Of a DNA stretch of 64,000 nt, positions 32,396 through 47,730 are shown in pieces. Both the position numbers and the translations under genes were made by a program. Under the pieces are notes generated by a model. That model was not told the DNA's origin and did no database searches. It saw nothing but the letters and a program-made list of their open reading frames with translations. Origin of the DNA: Ditylenchus dipsaci (lineage: Eukaryota > Nematoda > Chromadorea > Rhabditida > Anguinidae); contig SADC01000021.1 of the NCBI GenBank assembly GCA_004194705.1, forward strand, positions 1-64,000, written 5' to 3'. Each line of letters opens with the position of its first letter. Positions within the stretch are counted from its first letter, which is position 1.

Positions 32396-33165
32396 AGCCT
32401 AAAAGATCTAAGAAAGAACAAAAAGGTTTTTAAAACCCGTTCTGTCTCAAATAGAAAAAAAAGACCGAGAGGTTTTGATTGATGTGCTATTTTGCGTGAC
32501 GTCTTATTATTGTTAACCTGGTCAAATTCTACTGTCCTCATATCACTTGAGATACCCTAGAAAAGAAAAAAAGTTGAGTAAGACCTAGATGAAACACCAC
32601 GTTTATAAACAGCGTACCGTATTTACTGTATTAACTCCGACCCTCTAATAACTCCCCACCCTATAATAAGTCCCCACCCTACGGACCTTATATCTCACCC
32701 TAGAGCAAACATTTCGCAAATCTGTTTTTTGCGTTTTCTTAGTTGCGCGAGTTTACCGGATCACACTTTTCAGATTTTGGTTGAGCACCCAAAAATCTCA
32801 AAATCGACCTCAAAATTTTTCGATTTTTTAGAGTTTGAAAAATAACTCCCATGGGGACTTAATGCCGTAAATACGGTATTTATGAACACTGTGTTTTTTT
32901 TCCAAGTTGAAATTTCAACACTTGAATAGAGTGTCCAGTGCCCAAATGCATAACTACCGATTTTTGAATCGGTCCGGCCATTTTTCGCGACCGGTTTTTT
33001 ATGCATTTCGGCACAGGTCACTCTAGAAAGCTATCGTGGAATATCGTTTCGCTCATGTGTGGGATAAGTAATTTTACTTTTCTTTTTTCAGTATTGCGTG
33101 CTTTTTGTGGAAAAGAATTTGCTTCTCTGCCATAAGAAATAAAAGTTTGCTTGCTGATCAAAATC
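32396..33165. promoter_or_regulatory. eEF2 upstream region
   Basis: Contains a CCGTATTT MITE and no gene. A pyrimidine-rich tract TTTTACTTTTCTTTTTTCAG (about 33072-33091) looks like a splice acceptor, so a 5' non-coding exon or trans-splice site may lie just upstream of the start codon at 33166. No TATA box recognised. Confidence 0.35.
32615..32878. mobile_element. CCGTATTT MITE with CTCCCCA word
   Basis: TACCGTATTTACTG...ACGGTA ends; arms carry CTAATAACTCCCC and the matching ATGGGGACTTA. The body shares TTGAGCACCCAAAAATCTCA and ATCTCACCC with the copies at 14372 and 54180. Lies about 300 bp upstream of eEF2. Confidence 0.7.
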
Positions 33166-37429
<4,264 letters not shown>

Positions 37430-37494
37430 GTGGTATCGAATATCCTAGAACCATTTAATTTCTCTGAGTCTATTGTTGACCGTGTTAATGTTGC

Positions 37495-37500
37495 AATAAA
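37495..37500 (+). terminator. eEF2 polyadenylation signal
   Basis: AATAAA 66 nt after the stop codon, in ATGTTGCAATAAAATG. Confidence 0.7.
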
Positions 37501-37740
37501 ATGTGTGTTAAAGAGGTGAAATTTTTAAATACCGTATTCCTCTGTTGGCTCATCTTTTTAATAACTCTCAACCCTCAAATAACTCCCCACCCATCTAATA
37601 TTGCCTCGAATTCGTTGTGGTCAACATTTTTATTCATTAAATTCCAAGCAAGGTGATCAACAAATACGGACATATTATCTTGGTACTTGGTTGAAAGGCG
37701 GCTGTACAAAGGGGGCCGGTGAAAAGGGGTCCAGATAGTT
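37501..37740. repeat. Truncated CCGTATTT MITE end
   Basis: 37530-37600 reads ACCGTATTCCTCTGTTGG then AATAACTCTCAACCC and AATAACTCCCCACCC, the left end of the CCGTATTT family; no matching right end found nearby. Confidence 0.5.
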
Positions 37741-37741
37741 G

Positions 37742-37903
37742 CAGTCGAGTCTCGATATAGTGGCACCCTCGGGACTGACCATCAGGTGACACTATAACGA
37801 GGGTATGCCACTGTATCGAAGTTATCACCCTAGTCATTTCCTGCTAGCTGAAATGAAACCAAACTAGCCGTGACCAAGGTGCTACTATATCGAGACTCGA
37901 CTG
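37742..37903. mobile_element. Tc1-type MITE, CAGTCGAGTCTCGATATAG ends
   Basis: Perfect ends CAGTCGAGTCTCGATATAG and the complement; the right border is TA, the left reads TTG. The inner arm GTGCCAC/GGTGC is partly kept. Confidence 0.75.
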
Positions 37904-38009
37904 TAGCTCTATTATGTTGTCTACCCTTTTACTTCTTCCCAGCTATTTCTTTGCTCGGTAGTTACTACTACTGTGGCTCTTAATTTTGAGATATTAGTCA
38001 TTAGGTCGC

Positions 38010-38217
38010 ACGGTTCCAGTTTTTTTGAGATCGGTCGGTATTTTGAAAGCCGGTTCCCGGTTCCGTTATTTTAAAAAAAATTCGGTCGGTTAACCGAACC
38101 GTACCCGGTTTTCGGTTAGTTTTTGACGTCAAAACGCAAATAAACCGGTATTTCGCTAAACCCGGTTTCCGTCTTTGCCGGTTTGGCAGACCCTAGATTA
38201 GGCCGTTAAAAAAAGTC
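38010..38217. repeat. Palindrome of AACCGGT/ACCGGTT words
   Basis: Built from CGGTTCC, GGTCGGT and AACCGGT words mirrored around about 38110, with outer TAGGTCGCACGG and GACCCTA. Resembles word-array hAT MITEs, but the duplication is not resolved. Confidence 0.5.
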
Positions 38218-38249
38218 TCAAAAACGGCCTTTTTCATCCTGGTAGGCCG

Positions 38250-38870
38250 TATATGAACATCCCTGCCCATAGGTAAATTTGCCCACAACTCGAATTTGAT
38301 TTTTCTACTTTTATATCCATAAGATTATGACTAACATACTATTAATTTTTTTATTATACCTAAAAACGTGTTCCGTACAAGGTTTCTGAAAACCAAAGCA
38401 TCGATTTGTCGACCCAAAGCCTCCTCTCGGGTCATACATTATGACATATAATAAGGAATTCTACCACGTTTTGATCTCTGGAGCTGGGCAAAAGAGCATT
38501 TGAATGCATTTGTGATCAAGAGTATTTCTCGCAATCATGTCTTAGGTGAGTGAGTGCGCGCATCTTTAACTCTCAAGCCCCTGCTTCCCTTCGGGGCCCG
38601 GGGGGTTTGGAGTTGAGATGTGCACACCCACACACCTTAGACATAAATCACTCGAAAATGATGCTGAATACATAAAAATGTATGCATACCAGAGTTTCTT
38701 CATGCGTAGACCCAAGTCAACAAAACTATGTTTAAATCCAATCTTTTTAAATGTTTTGAGGATATCCGCGTTCCCTTTTTGGTTTTATTTAGCAAATTTA
38801 AGAGTTGTTGGCTAATTTACCTGTGGTCGAATTCACCTGTGAGGAGTTTACCGTTTCCCTAACAAAATAG
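38250..38870. mobile_element. Palindromic element, GGTAAATTYGCCCA ends
   Basis: Left CCCATAGGTAAATTTGCCCACA and right AATTTACCTGTGG...ACCTGTGAGG; inner CAACTCGAATTTG against TTTAAGAGTTGTTGG. Contains hairpin-train copy 2 in the middle. Confidence 0.5.
38470..38710 (+). ncRNA. Structured hairpin-train unit (copy 2)
   Basis: Lead-in GATCAAGAGTATTTCTCGCAATCAT, stem 1 at 38539-38642 (GTCTTAGGTG against CACCTTAGAC, one mismatch; GCGCATCTT against GAGATGTGC), then degraded stem 2 (ATCACTCGAAAATGAT, where the outer pairs are still complementary) and a weak stem 3. Transcription unknown. Confidence 0.35.
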
Positions 38871-39458
38871 AACGATAATACAAAACCAATCACGAGATTG
38901 TTAGCCAACTATTTTTATATAAGATTAATTCGATGACAGCGCTGAATTTTGCTTTATACCCCAGCTTCGGATTATCAGTTAATTCTTCGCTTTCTTCAAG
39001 CATATATTCCCGCCAAGCATTGCTTGTAGTCGAGGTGTGCGCTGAATGCTTTTGAAATATTTGACAAGATGATCCTTCGTGGAAGGTTCTTCCCGATAAG
39101 CCTACTTTCGGTTGATAATTTTAAATTAAACGCCATCCCCCTCCTCTGAAGGGTCTTCAAAAAATACGCCCTCGGGGGGGGGGGGGGGTTGCTTCGAGGT
39201 TTACTTCAAGGTTCATTATGGTTAATTGTTAATTGATTTTAATAGTATGAATTTTTATAACAAAACTTGTGGCCAGTATTATATACATTTTTTGACCCGT
39301 TCTTGATATTTTACTTTTTATATTGTTTGACGTATGTTTTATTAGAGATGGAAGTTTGACATTTTCGGGTCGAAACGGGACGAAATTTGAATATTTTTTC
39401 CGGGCGGGACTTTGTTGAAAAACGTTTAACACTATCCAAAAAGGGGGGTTTTGCCTTT
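38871..39458. other. No supported feature
   Basis: No gene recognised; a 13-base G run at about 39176-39188 is the only outstanding feature. Confidence 0.4.
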
Positions 39459-40132
39459 GGCTCAAATTGAAAACACCCCTCAAAATATGTAAATCCCCCT
39501 CAAAATAATTTTTTACCCCTCAAATTTGAATTTCGCACAAAATGTGTAAATCCCCCTCAAATTTATTATTTACCCCCTCAAATTTTAAAATTTACCCCCT
39601 TAAATTCAAATTTACCCCTCAAATTCAGACCAGATGGCTCAGGACCCACTCCAGAATCGCCAAAAGGCCAAAATGATTGGTTTTTTCGGGGGTCGTCTGG
39701 GGGGGGGAGTAAACTTTTCGAGAAAAATCGATTGAGCGGATCAGATTTCGGGTCAGATGGGCTTAATCGTCCACAACTCCACCCTGAACCACTCAAAACC
39801 ACCATAAACCTGGAATTCTGAGCAATTAAGGCTGTCGGACCCGAAATCTGATCCGCTCAATCGATTTTTCTCGAAAAGTTTACTCCCCCCAGAGGACCCC
39901 CCGAAAAAACCAATCATTTTGGCCTTTTGGCGATTCTGGAGTGGGTCCTGAGCCATCTGGTCTGAATTTGAGAGGTAAATTTGAATTTAAGGGGTAAATT
40001 TTAAAATTTGAGGGGGTAAATTACAAATTTGAGGGGGGATTTACATATTTTGCGCGAAATTCAAATTTGAGGGGGTAAAAAATTATTTTGAGGGGGATTT
40101 ACACATTTTGAGGGGTGTTTTCACCTACAGCC
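39459..40132. mobile_element. CCCCTCAAA palindromic element, copy 2 (uninterrupted)
   Basis: 674 bp palindrome, left GGCTCAAATTGAAAACACC, right GGTGTTTTCACCTACAGCC; words CCCCTCAAATTT and AATTTACCCCC in both arms. The centre is the GTTTACCCC MITE family (39635-39960) with CGGGGG-rich arms and AACCACTCAAAACCACC at the turn. Its right flank ATATTTTATT matches the left flank of copy 1, not its own left flank. Confidence 0.8.
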
Positions 40133-40298
40133 ATATTTTATTGTCATATCTGATATTATTTTATATAATATTGAAGACCTGTTCTACCTCTTTTCAATAA
40201 TTATGAATTTTATTTGAAATATTTTCAACAATCTCTTTTTTTTAAATAAAACATGTGTGAGGACATTTTTAAAATTATTGACAAGCATTTTCATCATT

Positions 40299-40539
40299 TT
40301 AAAGGGCCTGACCTCTTCCTACTCGGTGGTCCCCCGCCAATTCAAAAATTTTTCCTCGATCATTGGACTTCTGTACGGATTTTTCCGCCACGTTTCTAAC
40401 AAAACTAGGCCTGAAATCAAATTTTAGGCTTAGTTTTGTTAGAAACCTAGCGGAAAAATCCGTACAGAAGTCCAATGATCAAGGGAAATTTTTTGAATTG
40501 GCGGGGGACCACCGAGTAGGAAGAGGTCAGGCCCTTTAA
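40299..40539. mobile_element. TTAA-flanked MITE
   Basis: Element 40303-40535 (233 bp) begins AGGGCCTGACCTCTTCC and ends with the complement; TTAA at 40299-40302 and 40536-40539 as for piggyBac-type insertion. Arms pair almost perfectly (CCGCCAATTC, GGACTTCTGTACGG). Relatives at 22125-22260 (half) and 46590-46805. Confidence 0.8.
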
Positions 40540-40542
40540 GTG

Positions 40543-41510
40543 ATCGAAACGTTTATTCAGAATTTATGAAAGGAAAAAACCATCAAAAAAGGTTGATCAT
40601 TTTTATATTACATTTAGATTTTAGGGAATTTTCGGAAGGGATTTAGAAATTCTCTTATTGATAATTCTAACCCAACTTTCGATTCTGCACAAGTTTGTTT
40701 GACATTGAGAAGCCGAGTTGTCGACAAAATAGAGCTAGCTTTCACCCATCCTTTAAAAGGATCAAAATGCTTTTTAATATCTTTCAAATGTCCTCTATTA
40801 TGTTTTGTTATCTAAAAAAGACTATTGCAAATTATTTAAAATAAATTTCATATACCATTAAAAAGAGGAATATCAGGGCTGGGCATGACATCAGATATGA
40901 TGATAAAATGAATAAAATATAAGGCTTAGAAAATCCGCCATGAGTTTTATGGTCACCCGTTAATAGAAACTAAGTTAAGAAAATCGTACATAAGTTCAAT
41001 TATTGGCGAAAAAATTGGATTGGCCGGGACAAATTCTGAACAGGGGACTGTTCCCCTTAAAAGCCGCAAACCGAATGCGAACGTCTTTCTTGCCCCTCTC
41101 TTGCAAATGGCCATTCTTTGCAGGAGTGGTGTCATTTTGTAGGAACAGGACTACAATAAAGCTATTGACCAGGTTGATATTGTTAAAAATTGTTCACAAA
41201 ATACGGACTAGCCTTCTGGATCTTCATACTTGGGAAGACGTTTTTAAACCTGTTTCTTAGATACAAAATGGCCATTTTTGGGTGAAGTGAAAAAAAAATT
41301 AAATAATGGGTTTAAAAAGATTTTTTCGCTCAGCCTCTTTTTCGTCCTTCAATTGGTTTGTTTGCAACGAGTATGTGAGTAGCATATCAACAGTATTAAA
41401 AAAAATCTAAGGCAATTGCAAGATTTGTCGACCAAAATCTCAATCCTATTGCAGGCTTTAAGTGTGGGGAAAGTGAATAAAAGTATTTGGATGTGAAGCT
41501 CTGGTTAATG
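40543..41510. other. 3' flank of copy B and axis of the inverted duplication
   Basis: 40143-40300 aligns at roughly 75% with the complement of 40770-40905 (shared AGGACATTT, AAGCATTTT), so the two K+ channel copies share a diverged 3' flank with the mirror axis near 40600-40700. 41271-41510 is the shared 3' UTR of copy B. No gene in between. Confidence 0.5.
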
Positions 41511-41890
41511 TCAAGCAAACCCAGATCCAGCCCTGTGATGGTGTAGATGATGTTGATGGGACACAGCACTGCCCCTGTTGTTATTGTTGCTATTGGCTGT
41601 GTTTGTGTTGAAATGTATGAGCAGTGGCCGGTTGTCTTGGGTGAGGCCATCGCCATCCATGTGGTTGACATCCCCTCCCCGCACCACTTGGTCCTCCTCC
41701 TCTGCCCCACCCAGCTCGTTGATGGTGCTCTCATTGAAGGGTTTGTTGTGGGAGGGGTAGCCAATCTCTAGAGTTGGATGCATGTAGTAGTCAGCATGTA
41801 AATCGCAAGATTCAGTAGTGTCAAACACTCCGTAGTCGACTTCGTACTGGCTGGACTTGTCGTTGACCACCACCATAGGCACAAATCTAG
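41511..41890 (-). CDS. Putative inward-rectifier K+ channel, last exon (copy B)
   Basis: Encodes, on the minus strand, the same 125 residues as copy A: acceptor AATTTCTTCTAG (just above 41890), RFVPMVVVND, YEVDYGVFDTTE, Asn/His-rich tail, TGA at 41511. DNA is near-identical from the acceptor through the 3' UTR to about 41271, whereas sequence beyond is much more diverged and the intron upstream differs entirely. Upstream exons are not visible in 41.9-64 kb. Either a second gene or a duplicated exon. Confidence 0.55.
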
Positions 41891-41984
41891 AAGAAATTAA
41901 GTATACAGTCGGGACAAAGCTTTTTTCTGCTGCCAAAGAGACTTTTATGCTGCAAAAAAAAAAGTGAAAAAAGCAGCAAGAAAA

Positions 41985-42660
41985 AGTCGGCGCTACTATG
42001 ATATACCCCCCCAAAAAAACTCACTTTTTTTGAAGGGTCTGAAACCCATTTTTATGGAGTAATATTGCTATGAAAAGACTAGAACTACAATTTTTAAAGG
42101 GTTAAGGGCTGTATTGGGAGGGGTAGGGAATAACACAGGGCCACTTTTTTTGGCTGCTTTACCATGTTTTTCAACTCGAGCCGTGGCAAAAATAGACTCT
42201 ATATGCATTTTATGGTCAAGAGTACTTCTCGGAATCATGTCTGAGGTAAGTGAGTGCGCGCATCTCTAACTCCCCTGAAGGGGGGTTGGGGCTTGGGGGC
42301 TTGGGGGCTTGGGGGCGTGGGGGCTTGGAGTTGAGATGCAAACACCCACATACCTTAGACACAAATCACTCGAAAGTGACTCTGTATGCATGAAAAAGCA
42401 TACATACCAGAGTTTATTTATGCGGTAGGCCCAGTATTCAAAACTATGTTCAACATCTTCTTGTTAGTGGGCCCTGAGTCATTAATGGCCCTCTTTTATT
42501 CCATTCCTTCCAATACAGCCCCTTAACCCTTTAAAAATTGTATTTCTAGTCTTTTCATAGCAATATTACTGCATAAAAATATTACTGCATAAAGTTTCAG
42601 ACCCTTCAAAAAAAAGTGAGTTTTTTTAGGGGGGGGGGCTATATCATAGTAGCGTCGACT
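41985..42660. mobile_element. Palindromic MITE, CGCTACTATGATATA ends, with hairpin train
   Basis: Left AGTCGGCGCTACTATGATATA-CCCCCCC and right ATATCATAGTAGCGTCGACT; arms share AAACTCACTTTTTTTGAAGGG, AGTCTTTTCATAGC and TTAAGGGCTGTATTGG. Hairpin-train copy 3 forms the centre. The GGGCTGTATTGG inner arm is shared with the palindrome at 13090-13935. Confidence 0.65.
42165..42430 (+). ncRNA. Structured hairpin-train unit (copy 3)
   Basis: Lead-in TTTACCATGTTTTTCAAC and AGTACTTCTCGGAATCATG. Stem 1 42239-42360 (GTCTGAGGTA/TACCTTAGAC), with a long GGGGCTTGG-repeat apex; stem 2 42366-42379 TCACTCGAAAGTGA; stem 3 42380-42412 with CTCTG/CAGAG and TATGC/GCATA, where both sides differ from copy 1 yet still pair. 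Confidence 0.4.
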
Positions 42661-42814
42661 ACTCTTAAAATATTTTAAAATAACAGCTGCACTTTTAGCG
42701 GTATCAAGCCCATAGGCCATTTAAGACGGCATTGTCACAAATAGGATTCCACAAATAATTGTTGAAATAATTTGACCTCTTTCCTGTCAACTTGGTGATT
42801 CTTGGGGTAATTAA

Positions 42815-43390
42815 ACCCTCAAAAAGATGGTCAAGGAGATGTGAATGGGGTAAGGGGAACATTGATAACCCATCCACTTCGGACCTATCTTATCTAATTA
42901 ACTATAAAGGGTGTATATATACCACACTTTTGCTTGTAGCATAACTAATAGATGGTTTGGACTGCAGAGGAGATGGTTAAAGACATGACTATACAATCCA
43001 AAAAAATATTTTCATCTAAACCCCCAAAAGATGGTCAAGGAGGTGTGAATGGGGTAGGAGAACATTGATAACCCATCCACTTCGGACCTATCTTATCTAA
43101 TTAACTATAAAGGGTGTATATATACCACACTTTTGCTTGTAGCATAACTAATAGATGGTTTGGACTGCAGAGGAGATGGTTAAAGACATGGCTATACAAT
43201 CCAAAAAAATATTTTCATCTAAACCCCAAAAAGATGGTCAAGGAGGTGTGAATGGGGTAGGAGAACATTGATAACCATCCACTTCGGACCTATCTTATCT
43301 AGTTAACTATGAAGGGTGTATATATACCAGACTTTCACTTGTAGCATAACCAATAGATGGTTTGGACTGCTGGGTAGACGGCTATAGAAA
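42815..43390. repeat. 203-bp tandem repeat, about 2.8 copies
   Basis: The phrase GATGGTCAAGGAG recurs at 42826, 43030 and 43233; each unit contains CCACTTCGGACCTATCTTAT and TGTATATATACCA. Copies 1 and 2 differ at only a few positions; copy 3 diverges after TTTGGACTGC. No coding. Confidence 0.85.
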
Positions 43391-43684
43391 AAGTGGTCTC
43401 TCACTCTGCCTTGTTTATTTCTTCGCCCTTTTTTAATGAAAAACACTCTCTTTTGCATCACTTGTGAGGCCTAATTTCCAATTTTTTTCTTAGTTACGCA
43501 AAAAGACAAATAAAACGGCACTTTTTTCAAATCTTCAAATTTTTTTGCAATTTTTTTTATTTTTGCAAGGTTTTTTGATTTTTGATAGAGCCTGTTGATT
43601 TGTAGTTTGTTTTCATAATTTTTAGGCCAATAAGGCTACATTTTTTTGCTTTTTCAGATTGAAAAAAATTTACAAACGTTAACT
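43391..43684. other. No supported feature
   Basis: A/T-rich, no gene or repeat end recognised. Confidence 0.35.
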
Positions 43685-43975
43685 TGCCTCGTTCATCATG
43701 TGATACATTTGGGCGTAGGTGCGTTTGTCCCCTTTTTTGCACTTTTTGGCCTTCTGCCCTATGTTCTGTTTTAGCCATGTAGGCTTTATTTTTTCAACTT
43801 AGGCTTAAGCCTTAGGCTCAGGCTAGGCCAGCGCACGTTAGGCGGGACTAAAAAATGTCTTACGAACTACAAAAGGACTTAAAATGGGCCTACGTGGCTA
43901 AAACAGAACATAGGGCAGAACGCCAAAAAGTGCAAAAAAGGGGACAAAAGGCTACGACCCATACATTTGCAGAGT
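43685..43975. mobile_element. Palindromic MITE with TTAGGC-like core
   Basis: Arms ATACATTTGGGCGTAG, GTCCCCTTTTTTGCAC, CTATGTTCTGTTTTAGCC mirrored at 43870-43972; loop contains ACTTAGGCTTAAGCCTTAGGC and GGCCAGCGCACG, echoing the core of the foldback at 2352-2767. Confidence 0.6.
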
Positions 43976-44127
43976 TTGCGCATTGGATCCTTTGCCTTTA
44001 GCTTTCATTGAATTTACTTTGCCGTTACCTAAATATTACAAGTATCAGCAAAAACATATGCTTTTGGCTCATAACCTGTTTCATAAAAGGTGTCAGATTA
44101 TTTCCGGCAATTGTAGCTACTGGAGAC

Positions 44128-44640
44128 ATAAAAGCTATCGCCGACAGGTAAATTCGCCGACAACTCTAATTTTGCGGGAATTTAAATTTTCAGTCTGAAC
44201 CAACCAAACCAAGGTTGTCCACTTGAGCAATTGTTTTGTTACATTTTTCATTTTCCGAAACCTGTTTTCTAGACTAACTCGAACATGCTGAAGATGATTT
44301 GATGATAGTAAAATGCCGTTTTCTTGGGTATTTTCTGAGTATTGGGCAATAATTGATTTTGGTGAAATCAATTATTGCGCATAACTAAAAAAATACTCGA
44401 GAAAACGGCATTTTACCACTGTCAAACCATCTTCAGAATACACGAATTAGTCCAGAAAACAGGTTTTGGAAAATGAAAAACGTAAAAAAACAATTGTTCC
44501 AAGTGGACGACCACTTGGTTTGGTTGGTTCAGACTGAAAAATTTAAATTCCCGCAAAATCAGAGTTGTTGGCGAATATACCTGTCGGCGAATTTACCTGT
44601 CGGCGAATTTACTGTCGGCGAACTTACCTAGAGCCACTCT
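44128..44640. mobile_element. Palindromic element, GTCGGCGAATTTACCT array
   Basis: Left end has two, right end four words (TCGGCGAATTTACCTG and complement). Arms contain CAACTCTAATTTTGCGGG, CCAAGTGG and the third copy of the 7435/25910 MITE (44205-44530) at the centre. Confidence 0.65.
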
Positions 44641-45031
44641 GTAGGGTTAAGAAAAATCTAGGGTTGCCTTGATCTAAGCATTTTTAGGAAATCTTTTTCG
44701 CAAATGTGGTAAGATATACGTCAAAATTTGTGACTTTATACTAAAGTGGATATCCAACTTTTAAGTTGAATATTACGTCATAGGTGTACCCAGGGGGAGG
44801 GGAGGTGGGGTGTCGTAACCGGCCTATAGCGACTCCCCTTTCTGCTCAGGCTTTTTTGTTAACCTTTTTTAGTTTTTTTCAGCCTTTTTTATTTTTCGCC
44901 TTTTCAGCCTGCCCCTTCATCCCCCGCCATCATTTTTAGCCTGTGTAGCCCAGAAAATTCTAGGTACGACTATGTATTCCGTGCATAAATATCCAGTCTT
45001 TTGCAATTCAAATTGAAAATCGTGTTTAATA
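44641..45031. other. Ro60 upstream region; no N-terminal exons seen
   Basis: I could not find the N-terminal TROVE half of Ro60 here. Two TTTTTCAG-like acceptors (44880, 44920) are not followed by matching coding sequence. Confidence 0.35.
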
Positions 45032-45955
45032 ATGTATGAGAACACGGTGATCAGCAACTTGATTGACGAAGATCGTCTCCATCGTGCCAAGATCCACCCC
45101 ATCTCTGTTCTACTAGCCTCAGCTACCTATTCAGCTGGACATGGATTGAAAGGCGGTCTTAAATGGGTAGTTAATGAGAAAATCAAGCAAGCTTTAGACA
45201 AAGCCTTTATACTAGCTTTCAAAAATGTCATACCTACAAAGCAAGGCTACTGCTTGGCTCTGGATGTTTCAGGTATCCTATTCTATTTGTTACTCTACTA
45301 CTACTTTTTCTTTTCAGGCAGTATGGGTTCTCCGATCAATGGTGGGTTCTGTCTTGCCGCTATGCCTCAGCTGCCATGTCTGCCCTCTTCTTGAGAACTG
45401 AGCCAAAGGTATGTATTTTTTATTTTTTTCGGAAGTCTTATTTTTTTGCCTTCAGGTAGAATGCATGGCACTTTGTGACACATTTGTTTCCTTGCCTTTC
45501 ACCAAGTCAATGTCAGTAGAAGAAATGGTGCTCTATACAGACGGATTACTTTTCGGCTCCACTGACTGCGCTCAGCCAATTATTTGGGCCTTAGAGAACC
45601 GCAAAGAGTTTGATGTGTTCATTGTGTTTACTGATTGCGAGACTTGGTGTGGAGAGGTTGGTTAGATTTTGGATGAGAATTTTTGGAAAAATCTCATAAA
45701 CTTTTCTGAAACCTACTAAAGAGATAAAGCAGTTTTTCAGCTAAAAAAGTTTTGCAAATTTTAGAAGCATCCTTTCGAAGCCTGAAGGAATACCGCCAAC
45801 AGATGAACCTGCCTGAAACCAAGCTTGTGGTCATGGCAATGACATCCACTGAATTTACCATTGCCGACCCATCAGATCCAGGCATGTTGGATGTTTGCGG
45901 ATCGGATGCTTCAGTGCCTGAGCTTGTGCGCAATTTCGTGCTCGGAAATATTTAA
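45032..45955 (+). CDS. RO60: Ro60 (60 kDa SS-A/Ro RNP), C-terminal half
   Basis: Ring-shaped protein that binds Y RNAs and misfolded small RNAs. Exons: to 45272, 45318-45408, 45456-45656, 45765-45955. Readable blocks: LHRAKIHPISVLLASATYSA, GHGLKGGLKW, CLALDVSGSMGSPINGG (MIDAS motif D-x-S-x-S), STDCAQPIIWALENRKEFDV, FIVFTDCETW, LKEYRQQMNLPETKLVVMAM, FTIADPSDPGMLDVCG. Stop TAA at 45953. About 250 of the usual 540 residues; the HEAT-repeat TROVE part is missing. One or two bases are missing near 45358 and one near 45780. It could be a truncated copy, or earlier exons lie far upstream. Confidence 0.88.
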
Positions 45956-46589
45956 ATTAAATATTTATTGCGAACTTATTAAGCTGTACTCTTTATATTC
46001 ATTTAATGAATATTTAAGATAAGTGTTTCAATCTTATAACAAATCAAGTACTAGGATAAATTATACTTGTTAAAGTGGATGACTTCGCTAAAGTCTTGGA
46101 TCACTAGTGTCCAGTTTCTAGGAGTCATTGCATCATTTTTGACTCTTTGTAGAATAGTCGTGGTTCTTTTTAGTGTCAAGAACTAAATATTATCATAATA
46201 AAACTGTGATTTTCCAGTCCTCATAAGATTTATTAAACCTTATGGAGCATTTGAACTTAAGAACCACCCCCTTGCACTCACGCCACCATCCCATCCCCTC
46301 CCTAGTCAAATCAGCTTAAGGGACTGAGGCAGTTTTTTGTGAAGATTTTTGACTGCACGCTTTTTTCACCTAAACTCTTAAAAACTTTTTTTTTACACGT
46401 GTTTATTTAAAGAAATATTGGTATGAAAAATTTTCAAAAAATTCGCCTTGGCCTCTAAGTTCTTTTGACAAGGGACTAGTTGGTCTCAGGTTCAATTGAG
46501 TGGAGGGCTTAGGTTTAATTAAGTTCCAAATATTGGAACAACCGCTTCTATTAAAAAAGCTGAATTTTTTTGAATACTTATTTGGATAG
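45956..46589. other. Ro60 3' flank; no further gene
   Basis: A/T-rich; AATAAAACTG at 46197 could serve as a polyadenylation signal, but is distant from the stop codon. Confidence 0.35.
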
Positions 46590-46805
46590 TGCTACCTGTC
46601 TCTTCCTGCTCAATGGTCCCGCGCCAATTCAAAAAATTTTCACTGATCATAAAAGTTCTCTTCTGATTTTTCAGATCGGTTTCTAACAAAAGAAGGCCTA
46701 TAATTTAATTTTAGGTATAGTTGTGTTAGAAACCAGGTTGAAAAATCCGTACAGAAGTTCAATGATTAGGCGAAAATTTTTGAATTGGCGCGGAACCATT
46801 GATTA
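46590..46805. mobile_element. Diverged TTAA-family MITE
   Basis: Palindrome with CTCTTCCT, CGCGCCAATTCAAAAA, AGTTC and GGTTTCTAAC on both sides of AATTTAATTTTAGG; same plan as 40303-40535, more diverged, no clear TTAA. Confidence 0.6.
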
Positions 46806-47477
46806 GGAAGAGACAAGGTCCTTCAAATTGAAAATGTATTACCATCCAAAATATAACCAACAATTTTCTTTTTAATTGCAAAAGACGTAGTCTGCCATCT
46901 AGTTTTGGCTTTAAAAAGTCTAGCTTCGAAAAAGACCGCGGATATATTAGAACTGTTAATTTATTGAAATAAATACAGTATCTGACCATTTCTCGGTCAT
47001 ATTTTCAACTATGGATTACGAAAAATGACAGATCATTATAAAATTGTGTAATCACTAACAAATACCGAGTTAAACATTTTGAACATTTGCTTGGACACAG
47101 CAGTATTTCCTTTACCACTAGCTTGCATTGTAGTTATTTTATTTCTTGTCTAAACCATATTTTTAAAAAATTTTTTATCTATTTACTATTTCATAGCTTA
47201 CTTGATTGTTAAAGGGCATCAAATTATTAGAAGCAATAACTATCACGGGATCCAAGATGATTGCTTCAAAATTGGAAAGACCACCAAAATCTCTGTTCAA
47301 ATAGTAGAAGAGCTGGACATCTATTGTCATTTGACTTGCTGTCAACGAGTTCATGATCTCGTTTTTAACCTCTGATATTAATATTGGTAAAACAAAGGTT
47401 TCGAGACTGTTCAGTTTTTACAATTGATCTTTATCGAAAATAAACACTCAAAAAGTCCATAATGGGAATGGGCGTGG
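46806..47477. other. No supported feature
   Basis: No coding or repeat structure recognised. Confidence 0.35.
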
Positions 47478-47730
47478 GGGTACAGTCACCTCTCTCATTA
47501 GTGTGCAACTTTTTCGAACTCAGGTGTACACTAATGAGAAGGTTGCGGGTCTAAATGAATAGAGTTTTGCTTTTTTTAGAAACAACCGGAAAAATCGGAA
47601 TCCTTACGATATTTCAGATTAGACTGGCGAATCACGTTTGGCAAAAGATTTTGAAAATTGAGCTAAAAAAGTGTCGGACTCAACGCGGGAACCAACTTTG
47701 GGTTGTACACCAATGAGAGAGTTGACTGTA
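47478..47730. mobile_element. Tc1-type MITE, CAGTCACCTCTCTCATTAG ends
   Basis: Left TACAGTCACCTCTCTCATTA and right TAATGAGAGAGTTGACTGTA-like complement (CAATGAGAGAGTTGACTGTA), TA on both sides; an inner TGTACACTAATGAGA repeat lies in the left arm. Confidence 0.65.
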
